Source: Alphaproteobacteria bacterium
GTDB taxonomy: Bacteria > Pseudomonadota > Alphaproteobacteria > CACIAM-22H2
Length of the DNA: 64,000 nucleotides
Assembly: GCA_017308135.1 (NCBI GenBank)
Contig: JAFKFM010000006.1
Location: forward strand, 313,724 to 377,723
Direction: 5' to 3'
Both the position numbers and the translations under genes were made by a program. Below the pieces are notes generated by a model. That model did no database searches, was not told the DNA's origin, and saw only the letters and a program-made list of their open reading frames with translations. Below are positions 34,686 to 42,301 of this stretch, piece after piece (positions within the stretch are counted from its first letter, which is position 1; every line of letters starts with the position of its first letter).

Positions 34686-34699
34686 TCTTGAGCTGCCAA

Positions 34700-34948
34700 T
34701 CATTCTTTGAGGATACGCTTTTTCATTCGTATTCCCGGTCCCGCATCGGCGGTCGCCGGCAAAAACTCGACACCAAGTTCTTCGAATAATCTTTGGAGCT
34801 TTTCCACAGTTGAATGCCGCGGATCCGTTTTGCCGGTCTCAAGTGCGGACAAGGCGCCTTTCGATATCCCGGTGCGCTGGGTCACGTCATTCAGCGTCAG
34901 TTCGAGCATCGCCCGCGCCGCACGGATTTGTGGAAGGGATATCGTCAT
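34700..34948 (-). CDS. XRE-family HTH regulator
   Basis: An 82-residue Cro/C1-type protein starting at ATG 34948 (M-T-I-S-L-P-Q-I-R-A-A-R-A-M-L). The helix-turn-helix reads L-T-L-N-D-V-T-Q-R-T-G-I-S-K-G-A-L-S-A-L-E, then T-D-P-R-H-S-T-V-E-K-L-Q-R-L-F. The open frame reaches TTG 35011 but the ATG starts the domain. It is divergent from the DCL/HNH-like gene, and an inverted repeat over that gene's promoter is a likely operator. It resembles small regulators that control toxin or defence genes. Confidence 0.82.
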   Translation of the reverse strand: MTISLPQIRAARAMLELTLNDVTQRTGISKGALSALETGKTDPRHSTVEKLQRLFEELGVEFLPATADAGPGIRMKKRILKE

Positions 34949-34990
34949 AGTGGTTCGGATATAATTTTTTCGTCTTACCTGCAAATAGTT

Positions 34991-35020
34991 CTTGTTTTGA
35001 GGCAATAACAAGCATATATT
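34991..35020 (+). promoter_or_regulatory. Promoter and operator of the DCL/HNH-like gene
   Basis: -35 TTGTTT (34992-34997), 17-nt spacer, -10 TATATT (35015-35020). An inverted repeat CTTGTT-N10-AACAAG (34991-34996, 35007-35012) overlaps the -35 and spacer. A protein bound there would block the promoter; the divergent XRE regulator is the obvious candidate. Confidence 0.6.
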
Positions 35021-35049
35021 ACTTGTATAACGAACTTTGGAGCACTCAA

Positions 35050-35793
35050 ATGAACATTCGTAACTTCCCTCTCGCGGGCCAAATCTTCCAAAGCAAGTCC
35101 AGCCTCCGAAAGACCCTCACAGCGATCGTCGAGTCGCGAGAGGCCGGCAGTCGCTTGAGCGGGACGGATGATGCTCTCGTCCGTGAGGTTCTCGACTGGC
35201 ATCCCGATGCTACGACGAAAATCGGACCGGGTATTCGGTCATTTCGCGTAGAGCGGCATTCCACCTTTCGGAGCCCGATGCTGGTACTCGAACGGACTGA
35301 TGGAACGGAGACAGATTTCTCATATCTTTCCGCTATCGCTCAGATCGGCAAACCAGCAAATGATAACGCCCACATGCCGTCGAGCGTCACCCGCGCCAGC
35401 TTTATCCGCGCGGCCAGGGAAGCGATCCGGCCTCAAATCGAAGCCTTTCGCCGCGCGGCACAGACCGCAGCAGCTGACCCGCTCGGCCGTATGCGTTGCG
35501 AAGCTACCAATGTGCTTCTGTCCCCGAATGCCGTCGACATCGATCACGATCTGCCCTGGGATTTTGCGTCGATCGTCGAAGCTTTCGTCACGGAACATGA
35601 GCTCGTTGTCGCGAAGGTCAACATCCTGGGATTCGAGGACGGATCAACACGTCGCTACTTCGCTGACCCGATTCTAGCCGAAGGCTTCGCGGAGTTTCAC
35701 TTGAAGCGAGCGCGTTTGCGAGTAATCGATCGCGCAGTCCATCGTCGAATATCCGCCGAAGCCAGTAGCCGCGCCGCGCGCAAGGGAACGTGA
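35050..35793 (+). CDS. DCL/DUF3223-family protein with HNH-like C-terminal region
   Basis: A 247-residue protein. Residues 1-105 match the DCL (DUF3223) domain: W-H-P-D-A-T-T-K-I-G-P-G-I then a S-F-R-V-E-R-H-S-T-F stretch and D-G-T-E-T-D-F-S-Y. Residues about 148-180 resemble an HNH-type metal site: R-C-E-A-T-N-V-L-L then V-D-I-D-H-D-L-P-W-D-F (C150, D165, H166). ATG 35050 is preferred over TTG 35023 because GGAG lies 7 nt upstream. The DCL domain occurs in plant organelle rRNA-processing proteins; in bacteria its role is unknown. It is followed 124 bp later by an AAA+ ATPase gene on the same strand. Confidence 0.72.
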   Translation: MNIRNFPLAGQIFQSKSSLRKTLTAIVESREAGSRLSGTDDALVREVLDWHPDATTKIGPGIRSFRVERHSTFRSPMLVLERTDGTETDFSYLSAIAQIGKPANDNAHMPSSVTRASFIRAAREAIRPQIEAFRRAAQTAAADPLGRMRCEATNVLLSPNAVDIDHDLPWDFASIVEAFVTEHELVVAKVNILGFEDGSTRRYFADPILAEGFAEFHLKRARLRVIDRAVHRRISAEASSRAARKGT

Positions 35794-35917
35794 AGTGCTG
35801 GAGCTTCTCCATTCCATACGTGTCGGACGCAGCTGTTGGCTGTCTTTGACCCACGCCACAAACGTCTTCACTCAATCATAGCGGCAGGCCATAGGCCGCC
35901 GCAGAACGCGGTGTGCC

Positions 35918-37303
35918 ATGACTGAACTCATGAATCTCGATTCTCTCTGGAAGCGTCTTCGGCCATGGCGGCTCGACCGCGACCGCCATGAAGAACTTGT
36001 AGCCAAGCTGGAAAGCCAGCTGGTCTCGCCGCGTCACCAATTGGTCGTCGGAGACATGCCCAATAAGGCTAGGTTCTATTGGCTGGATGCCGAACGTCGG
36101 CAAAATGCTCACCATGCGTCGGCTTGGCTTCCGCTTGCCGCAAAAGAAAGCGATCTTGCGGTAGCGACGTTGGCCGTTCGCTTGATCGCCGAGGCCGGCA
36201 ATGCGCCCTCGCGCAAAAAAATTCTATTGCATCGGGCGTTTCGGGTCAGTGACATGGGCGTGCGTCTCAACACGATGCTTCGCGAGGTCGAGATCTATCG
36301 GAAGATCATGGAGATCATCGGGGACAAGCTTGTCGATGCTAAACCTCTCGGCCAGGAGCAGCACCGGCCGAACATCGAAAAGAGCTTGCCGGACTCGGAT
36401 AGGGACGATGTGCCGATTGATCTTCCTCGGCCGAACTCCGCCATCACGGTTCTCGCGACCCCTCTTATCATTGCCGGCGACAGAGAAACGGTTGAGCGCC
36501 TGAAAGCCTTCCGGGACCTCGAGAAGCCTATTGCGCGAGCTCCGATCCCTTCCAACTGGCGCGAGCGGATGCCGAGCGCGCGGTGGTTCGACCCTGTACT
36601 CAGACTGATTGAGCGGCGTCTTGCCGTCTGGCGCAACACACCATTTCGGATGGCACCACTGCTGATCGAGGGCGCACCGGGGATCGGTAAAAGTCGGTTT
36701 GTTGCCGATCTGGCGGCCGCCCTCGAGGTTCCGATTCTGCCCATTTCGTTCGCGGGCCAGAGCGATTCCCGCGCGCTGCTCGGGACCGCGCGTGGCTGGT
36801 CTTCCGCCAATCCATCGTCGATCGTCGACCTGATCTTTCGGTGTAAACGAGCAAATCCGATTGTTTTCATCGACGAAATCGAGAAATCAACGTCGAGCCA
36901 GAATGGTGATCCGCTTGCTGCTGTTCTGACGCTTCTCGAGCCGGAAACGGCGAAGCGCTTCCACGATCCATTTTTGAGCACGGAGGTCGATCTCTCGCAT
37001 GTCACCTGGATCGCCGGCGCAAATTCGTTAAGAGGCCTGCCTTCGCCGATCCTTTCCAGGTTCCATGTGATCAAAGTCGAGGCGCCAGATGGCAGAGACT
37101 GGCCTGAAGTCCGCTCGGCACTCACGAAGGACTTCGCGCGCTCGAGTCAGGTCTCGATCGATGCATTGCCGGTGCTTGAGCCGTCGGTCGACGAAATGAT
37201 GCGAATGCTTCTAGACAAACGTCGCGACTTGCGTGTCGTCCGGCGAGTCTTCGAGGAAGTACTTTTGGCGGGAATGGAAGGGGAGATCGAGTTGATCAAC
37301 TAA
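35918..37303 (+). CDS. Lon-like AAA+ ATPase without protease domain
   Basis: A 461-residue ATPase. Walker A G-A-P-G-I-G-K-S is at residues 252-259, Walker B I-V-F-I-D-E-I-E-K gives D319/E320, sensor 1 is in W-I-A-G-A-N-S (N369), and an arginine finger candidate is R381 in P-I-L-S-R-F. The L-L-E-P-E-T-A-K-R-F-H-D-P-F-L stretch is close to the Lon AAA+ core, but no Ser-Lys protease domain follows. The first 240 residues are island-specific and helical. It probably acts with the upstream DCL/HNH-like protein. Confidence 0.82.
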   Translation: MTELMNLDSLWKRLRPWRLDRDRHEELVAKLESQLVSPRHQLVVGDMPNKARFYWLDAERRQNAHHASAWLPLAAKESDLAVATLAVRLIAEAGNAPSRKKILLHRAFRVSDMGVRLNTMLREVEIYRKIMEIIGDKLVDAKPLGQEQHRPNIEKSLPDSDRDDVPIDLPRPNSAITVLATPLIIAGDRETVERLKAFRDLEKPIARAPIPSNWRERMPSARWFDPVLRLIERRLAVWRNTPFRMAPLLIEGAPGIGKSRFVADLAAALEVPILPISFAGQSDSRALLGTARGWSSANPSSIVDLIFRCKRANPIVFIDEIEKSTSSQNGDPLAAVLTLLEPETAKRFHDPFLSTEVDLSHVTWIAGANSLRGLPSPILSRFHVIKVEAPDGRDWPEVRSALTKDFARSSQVSIDALPVLEPSVDEMMRMLLDKRRDLRVVRRVFEEVLLAGMEGEIELIN

Positions 37304-37339
37304 CGGCGTCCCGGGAATGTGAGTGGGCGAAACAAACCC

Positions 37340-37490
37340 TTTTCGGCCGAACGATCCAATCGGAAGGATCGTGCGGGCTAATCGGAAGCCGAACGAGGTT
37401 GGCCAATAAGAGGTATGGCCGTAAAATGGCGATAATCACTTGATGTAACTGTTAATCCGATTGGAAGATTTTTAAAGATCTTCTAATCGG
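37340..37490. repeat. Cluster of AATCGG repeats and hairpins beside the integrase gene
   Basis: Within this stretch AATCGG(AAG) occurs at 37357 and 37379, and as part of a larger inverted repeat CCGATTgGAAGAT...GATCTTCtAATCGG at 37457-37490 that covers the integrase stop codon. A further hairpin is CGATCC-N8-GGATCG near 37351. The density of one hexamer in both orientations suggests protein-binding sites, for example integrase arm sites or a directionality-factor site. Confidence 0.45.
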
Positions 37491-39168
37491 CGACTAGTCT
37501 CTTCGGTTCGCTTGGCCGCATGGCGATAAAATCTCGCGGCTTATCGACTATACGGGGCGCACGTTCGGATCCAACCCGCAATGGTAACCCGCCGCGAGCT
37601 GCACCGTTCCAACTTCCATATGTCGAAAGTTGTTTAGTCGACGAGTGGCCGAGGGCCTGGGCGATTTTGACCGGTGGCCATTTGGCCTTTTTGAGAATAG
37701 TTGCAAATCGATGCCGCAGGACATAGCCCGAGATCGTCTCCTTGGCATCGGGTATCGCTGACCGCCCGATAGCGGCGACCGCATCGAAAGATTTTTTTGC
37801 TGATGGCCAATTGATAACCATCTCGGTTCGTCCACCCAGTTCATCCGCCAGAGCTTTTACCCAAAGTTCCTCGGGCGCCAACACCAGCGACCGCTCGCCA
37901 ATCCCCTCGTGTTCCTCGGAGCTTTTCGCTGTCTGAATTAAAAGCTCGAGATTTACACCCTCGCGCCGAACCCGGACGCCCCGTTCAAGTTCAATTGGCC
38001 GGACTCCGCTTGCGAGTGAAATACAAACTCCGTAGAACCAGCGCGGATGTTTTCGAGCTGCTTGGAACAACCTAAGCTCCCACCCGTCGGGCAACGCCCG
38101 CAGTTTGCGTCGAGCAGGCCGGCGCGACATTTTATTGCCAGCCTCGTCATCTTGGCCGATGGGTTCCTCTAGGGCCCGGATTCGCGCAACCCAGCGATGG
38201 CCGTCTGCAAGTGCGGCAGCCCGCGCGTCCGGCGCAAGCGGGTGTCGACTTTCCAAAAGTTTCGCGAGCGACTCCCTAATCTTCGCAATCGCTACAAGTA
38301 CGACGGCTGCCCGGACTTTTGCCTGCGCGCGACGGGAATAGTGCGTGAGTTTTGGCGGATCGGCACGGTTGATCGCCCGTTGCGCTACCTTTCGGTACTC
38401 AGCCTCCGTCGCGGGAAGGCGCTTTTGACGGATAAACTCTCCATAATCTTGCGTCAACTTTTCGTATGCCTGTTGAAGCTGTTGCAGGCTCTCATCGAAA
38501 GAAACATGGTCGTTCGCCGTGGATCGTTCTTCCCCGAGTTTGTTTGGCGCCAACCTGGCCGGCTGTAGCGGCAGCTTCGCCTCGGCATCCGGTTCGTGTG
38601 CCGAGCCATCGCTCCCGGGGACAATTCCGCCCACAGCCCCACTTCTTCCCTGTGGAAGAACAGTCGAGGGTTGGGTGGTGGGTTGGTGGGAAGAAGCACT
38701 GTTTGCCAGAGGGGAGGAAGCGACCGCTCTCGATAGATTTGGGCGTTCGGCAGGAGGCAGGGAAGAAGAGTTCGCAGCCGTGTGGGAAGAAGCACTATCT
38801 CTCTCCAACGACATATCGTCCGAAGTTCTCTGCGCTATTGACCCCGACGCTCTTTGCAGCACGGACGCAGACGCTTCAATGGAACGGCGATCAACCACCC
38901 CGGTCATGACGTGCGGAACGCTACGACGCATGCCGCTCTGTATCTGCTCCCGCGCTCGTTTCTGATCAGTAGCGCTCAGGCGGTGATCGACGCTTTTCGT
39001 GATGACGCGGCCGTCCAGCGCAGCAAGGGATTTTGGACTTTGGTGCGCCCGAGAGGCTTGGCGCATTCCAGAAGACAGCACGCCGCGCGATTGCCGCGAA
39101 CCTTGCGATAGAGGCTTTGGGGAACCGAACCCGATTATCGCCAAGAGTTTTTGAAACATATTGTCCAT
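37483..39168 (-). CDS. Tyrosine recombinase (integrase) with long Ser-rich N-terminus
   Basis: A 561-residue protein. The C-terminal ~200 residues are a tyrosine recombinase catalytic domain: R390 in A-S-G-V-R-P-I-E-L, K415, L-R-H-R-F-A-T (R485), L-G-H-S-S-T (H508) and nucleophile Y517 in Q-L-S-T-Y-G. The usual His of the H-x-x-R box is Tyr (G-Y-V-L-R), as in some island integrases. Residues about 1-230 are low-complexity (Ser, Pro, Gln) and not a standard arm-binding domain; residues 230-330 form a helical core-binding-like part. Transcribed toward the AAA+ gene. It is the likely driver of island movement. Confidence 0.82.
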   Translation of the reverse strand: MDNMFQKLLAIIGFGSPKPLSQGSRQSRGVLSSGMRQASRAHQSPKSLAALDGRVITKSVDHRLSATDQKRAREQIQSGMRRSVPHVMTGVVDRRSIEASASVLQRASGSIAQRTSDDMSLERDSASSHTAANSSSLPPAERPNLSRAVASSPLANSASSHQPTTQPSTVLPQGRSGAVGGIVPGSDGSAHEPDAEAKLPLQPARLAPNKLGEERSTANDHVSFDESLQQLQQAYEKLTQDYGEFIRQKRLPATEAEYRKVAQRAINRADPPKLTHYSRRAQAKVRAAVVLVAIAKIRESLAKLLESRHPLAPDARAAALADGHRWVARIRALEEPIGQDDEAGNKMSRRPARRKLRALPDGWELRLFQAARKHPRWFYGVCISLASGVRPIELERGVRVRREGVNLELLIQTAKSSEEHEGIGERSLVLAPEELWVKALADELGGRTEMVINWPSAKKSFDAVAAIGRSAIPDAKETISGYVLRHRFATILKKAKWPPVKIAQALGHSSTKQLSTYGSWNGAARGGLPLRVGSERAPRIVDKPRDFIAMRPSEPKRLVAD

Positions 39169-39401
39169 ACGACTATTCCTTTCTTCAAAATTTTTGCTGG
39201 TATCGTTGATCGACCGACAGTCTCAGGCATTAGAATGGCCGACTACCCGACCGCTTTGTGTTCGATGGCACAGCTCACCGATTTAGACTTGCGCGTTAGG
39301 TCCAAAGCAGGAAGCTGGATCGGGTCCAGCACTTCAGAACGCATGTACTCTGGCGGCCGCGAGTAGCAAACGTCAGACAAAAGATAGGTTGCATAGGTCA
39401 T

Positions 39402-39608
39402 CTAGCGAACTGTGAGCTTCGGGTTCATTCCCGAAACGGGAAAAGCAGAAGGGAAATGATGACGGCAGGAATAGGGGACGGTTTTCGAGTCCGTGACTCC
39501 AAAATCCCTGATGATGAGCTGAGCGGCTTCTTCGCTCCCCGTCGACCGCTTCAAACTCTCCGCCGATAAATTCTCACGGTCGATCATGTTGGACACCTGC
39601 GCTGTCAT
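39402..39608 (-). pseudogene. Possible tyrosine recombinase remnant
   Basis: A 68-codon frame ending with D-F-G-V-T-D-S-K-T-V-P-Y-S-C-R-H-H-F, which resembles the H/Y-S-x-R-H-x-F catalytic box of tyrosine recombinases. The remaining residues have no partner and the catalytic Tyr is missing, so at most it is a scrap. Low confidence: the match is short. Confidence 0.3.
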
Positions 39609-39855
39609 CTCAATGTTCCTGTTCCGATCGGGTAGTGTGATGGGCGAATAGAAGGCCCAGCAGAGATGAATATGCGAACCAAGGGGAGGAAAAGCAAATT
39701 TCTTGTTCCCGTAGCTGATAATGCTTACGGATCGAGTCCCGGGTCGTTGTGTAAGCGGGAGCCAGCGGCGGCGATGGCAGCGTAGGCAGGCATTGGCGAT
39801 TCACGGGCGTTACGGTTGGTTTGCAGGCGTAACCACCATCGCCCGAAGACCACAG

Positions 39856-40014
39856 ATGACCGACGAGATCACGAAATCTCTTGCGCTCTTGGAGTGGATT
39901 CCCGACGCGGATTTACTGCGTGAGAAGATTGGCTTTGCTGCTCAGCAGATCATGGAGCTGGAGGTGTGTGCGGCAACCGGGATCAGGTGTTCGAGAGGCG
40001 TGCGAGCACCGTAG
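39856..40014 (+). pseudogene. IS256-family transposase N-terminal fragment
   Basis: ATG 39856 reads M-T-D-E-I-T-K-S-L-A-L-L-E-W-I-P-D-A-D then L-L-R-E-K-I-G-F-A-A-Q-Q-I-M-E-L-E-V, the start of IS256-type (MULE) transposases. After about 45 residues the match breaks down and the frame ends at 40014; the DDE catalytic region is absent. A dead relic near the island edge. Confidence 0.7.
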
Positions 40015-40109
40015 ATTTCGATTTGCGAAAGCACGCACCGAATCGGATTCAAGGATTTATGCCACTCAAATAAATAATATATATCAATACGATATATGAA
40101 ATTCGATAA

Positions 40110-41057
40110 TCAAACGATCGGCGCGAACACGGCGCGGAACTGATCGCCCCGGCCCTCGGCGTTGAGTTTGCGCGCGCGCGTCTCGAATTCGACGAGCTCG
40201 GCCAATTTGAACATCGGGCTCTTTTTGGAGTGGCTGCGCTTGTCGTTGGCGGGGATGCCGCGCTTGTACTGCTCCGATCCCCAGAACTGAAACCCGTCGG
40301 AATCGTCCGCGATCGACACAAGGCGCAAGCCGTTCGCCTCGGCCAATCGCCGGATCGAGTCGCGGCTGTGGAGATAGAGATGGCGCGGCGGGTCGAGCTG
40401 GACCCAGTCCGTCCCATAGATCTCCCACGCCGCCGAGTCGCAAGTCGGGATGCGCAGCATCACGAATCCATCATCGCGCACCAGACGGCGTGCATCGCGC
40501 ATCGCGGCGTGTTGATCGGGCAGATGCTCGAAACTGTGATGGAACATCACCAGCCGGTATTTACCATCGATCGCATCGAGCGTGGCGCGGCGCGCAATCA
40601 CGCGACCGCCCAGTTCGACCGCATCGTCGAGATGCGCATCGATCCCCTCGACCGCCGTGAACCCGAGTTGCGAAAGCCTGGCGACGCGCGCGCCGTTGCC
40701 GCAGCCGACATCGAGAATCGGATCGGCTTTGAGAATGCCGAGTTCGCCCAGCGCGCGGATTTCCGGATTGGGCTTGAGCTTGTGCATCGCCCAGCCGAGC
40801 AAGCCGCCCGAGCGGTCGTATTCCCACGCGGCGGCGAAGCGTCGTTTCCAGGACGGCGCCTTGGGCAGGCCCGACACGAGGCTGTAATAGGCTTTCGGGT
40901 AATGGCGCGCGAGATCGGCGGGGACTTCGTCGATCTGCAAACAGCCGCAATCGGCGCAGACGAAATACCCGAATTTCTCGCGCGAGCCGTACATCATTTC
41001 GCGCGCGACATGATGCGATTTCGGCGCACCGCCGCAGATTCGACAGGTTTGAGTCAT
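40110..41057 (-). CDS. SAM-dependent methyltransferase with N-terminal zinc-ribbon-like cysteines
   Basis: A 315-residue protein. It starts M-T-Q-T-C-R-I-C-G-G, with a second pair in F-V-C-A-D-C-G-C, so a four-cysteine metal site like that of class I C-methyltransferases in sugar pathways precedes the SAM fold. Motif I is I-L-D-V-G-C-G-N-G-A-R near residue 115, and S-F-E-H-L-P-D follows. ATG 41057 overlaps the MFS stop (ATGA). Its 3' end is where the island sits: the tail may be island-derived. Function probably sugar or quinone methylation; the substrate is unknown. Confidence 0.8.
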   Translation of the reverse strand: MTQTCRICGGAPKSHHVAREMMYGSREKFGYFVCADCGCLQIDEVPADLARHYPKAYYSLVSGLPKAPSWKRRFAAAWEYDRSGGLLGWAMHKLKPNPEIRALGELGILKADPILDVGCGNGARVARLSQLGFTAVEGIDAHLDDAVELGGRVIARRATLDAIDGKYRLVMFHHSFEHLPDQHAAMRDARRLVRDDGFVMLRIPTCDSAAWEIYGTDWVQLDPPRHLYLHSRDSIRRLAEANGLRLVSIADDSDGFQFWGSEQYKRGIPANDKRSHSKKSPMFKLAELVEFETRARKLNAEGRGDQFRAVFAPIV

Positions 41058-42301
41058 GGAACGCGGCGCCACAATAGAAGCAAGCCCAGCAGGAAGAAAG
41101 GCAGGATCGTCGCCATGCCGGCGCGCTGGGAATCGAACGCAAGCGTCACGAAACCCAGGATCGCCGGGCCCATGAAGGCGGTGATGCGGCCGGACAGCGC
41201 GAACAGGCCGAAGACCTGCGCGCGATGTTCAGGCGGGGCGAGCCGTGCGGCCAGCGAGCGGCTTGCGGCCTGCACGGGACCGAAGAACGGCCCGATCAGC
41301 ACGCCCAGAATCCAGAACAGCGTTTTCGATTCGATCAGCAGCAAAGCCGCACCGATCGCGGTCAGGCAGACGAGGCCGATGGCGATGGTGCGCTTGGAAC
41401 CGATCTTGTCGTCGATCCAAGCGAAGGCGAAAGCACCGAGCCCCGCACTGAGATTGAGCGCGATGCCGAACACGATGACTTCCGATAATTCCATGCCAAA
41501 CGTGCCCGCCGCGTAGATCGCACCGAAGGCGAACAACGTGGTCAGACCGTCGGTGTAGATCATGTTCGCGGCGAGGAACCAGCCGATATCCGGCCGTGCG
41601 CGCAAGAAGCCGAGCGTGGCTTTCAGATCGGCGAGGCCCTTGGTGAATGCTTTGCCGAACGAGATCATGGCTTGGTCTTCGCGCACGAGTAGGAAGATCG
41701 GGATCGCGAAGACGAACCACCACAAGGCGGTGAACGGCCCGACGATGCGCACATGCTCGGCTCCGTCGCGCGACAGGCCGAACCACGGCGTTTGGTTTTG
41801 CACGAAGCCCACGAGCAGCACGGCCAAGCACACGATACCGCCGAGATAGCCGAGCCCCCAGCCCCAGCCGGAGACGCGGCCGAGCTTGTCCGGCGTCGCG
41901 ACCTTCGGCAGCAGCGCGTTATAGAAGACGGCCGCGACTTCGAACGCCGCCGTGGCGATCGCGAAGGCGATCAACGCCAGCGGAATCGAGTCGGGCGACG
42001 GGCGCACGAACCACAACGCGGCGCACGCGACGATGGCGATGCCGGAGAATGCGGCGAGGAACGGCTTCTGCCGGCCGGTGTGATCGGCAACGGGCCCGAG
42101 CAACGGGGCCAGCAGCGCGATGCACAGACCCGCGATCGAGGTCGCATGGCCCCACATCGCCGTGCCCGTCACCGGATCGGATGCGACACCTTGCGTGAAA
42201 TAGGTCGCGAAAACGAACGTGGTGATCACGGCCGGGAAGGCCGAGTTCGCCCAATCGTAGACGCACCATGCGGCAACGGCTTTACGATCCAGCGCGCTCA
42301 C
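41054..42301 (-). CDS. UMF1/ATG22-like MFS permease
   Basis: A 415-residue polytopic protein of the MFS UMF1 type, about 12 helices. It opens V-A-A-W-C-V-Y-D-W-A-N-S-A-F, the characteristic UMF1 start, and continues with G-P-V-A-D-H-T-G-R-Q-K-P after helix 2 (the MFS loop motif) and D-D-K-I-G-S-K-R-T after helix 8. Start GTG 42301 overlaps the glutamate dehydrogenase stop by 4 bp (GTGA). It presumably exports or imports a small solute such as an amino acid; the substrate is unknown. Confidence 0.83.
   Translation of the reverse strand: MSALDRKAVAAWCVYDWANSAFPAVITTFVFATYFTQGVASDPVTGTAMWGHATSIAGLCIALLAPLLGPVADHTGRQKPFLAAFSGIAIVACAALWFVRPSPDSIPLALIAFAIATAAFEVAAVFYNALLPKVATPDKLGRVSGWGWGLGYLGGIVCLAVLLVGFVQNQTPWFGLSRDGAEHVRIVGPFTALWWFVFAIPIFLLVREDQAMISFGKAFTKGLADLKATLGFLRARPDIGWFLAANMIYTDGLTTLFAFGAIYAAGTFGMELSEVIVFGIALNLSAGLGAFAFAWIDDKIGSKRTIAIGLVCLTAIGAALLLIESKTLFWILGVLIGPFFGPVQAASRSLAARLAPPEHRAQVFGLFALSGRITAFMGPAILGFVTLAFDSQRAGMATILPFFLLGLLLLWRRVP

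Larger units (their letters stand above)
39169..40109. other. Decayed spacer at the island's right end
   Basis: About 940 bp between the integrase start and the methyltransferase end. It holds the recombinase fragment at 39402-39608 and the IS256-type fragment at 39856-40014, and is A/T-rich next to the right boundary. I see no intact gene in it. Confidence 0.6.
34538..40127. mobile_element. Integrative island at the 3' end of a methyltransferase gene
   Basis: About 5.6 kb bounded by a direct repeat AAACGATCGGYGCGAA (34538-34553 and 40112-40127, one mismatch). The intact methyltransferase (40110-41057) ends at the right boundary, and a displaced, diverged copy of its 3' end lies at the left boundary in the same orientation, as expected when a tyrosine-recombinase element enters the 3' end of a gene and supplies a replacement tail. 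The region is visibly richer in A/T than its surroundings. Cargo: XRE regulator, DCL/HNH-like protein, AAA+ ATPase, integrase, recombinase and IS256 remnants. Confidence 0.72.

Noticed and set aside
39610-39804. 64-codon frame on the minus strand in the island's right spacer
   Set aside because: No ribosome site, no domain, and the surrounding DNA is decayed.
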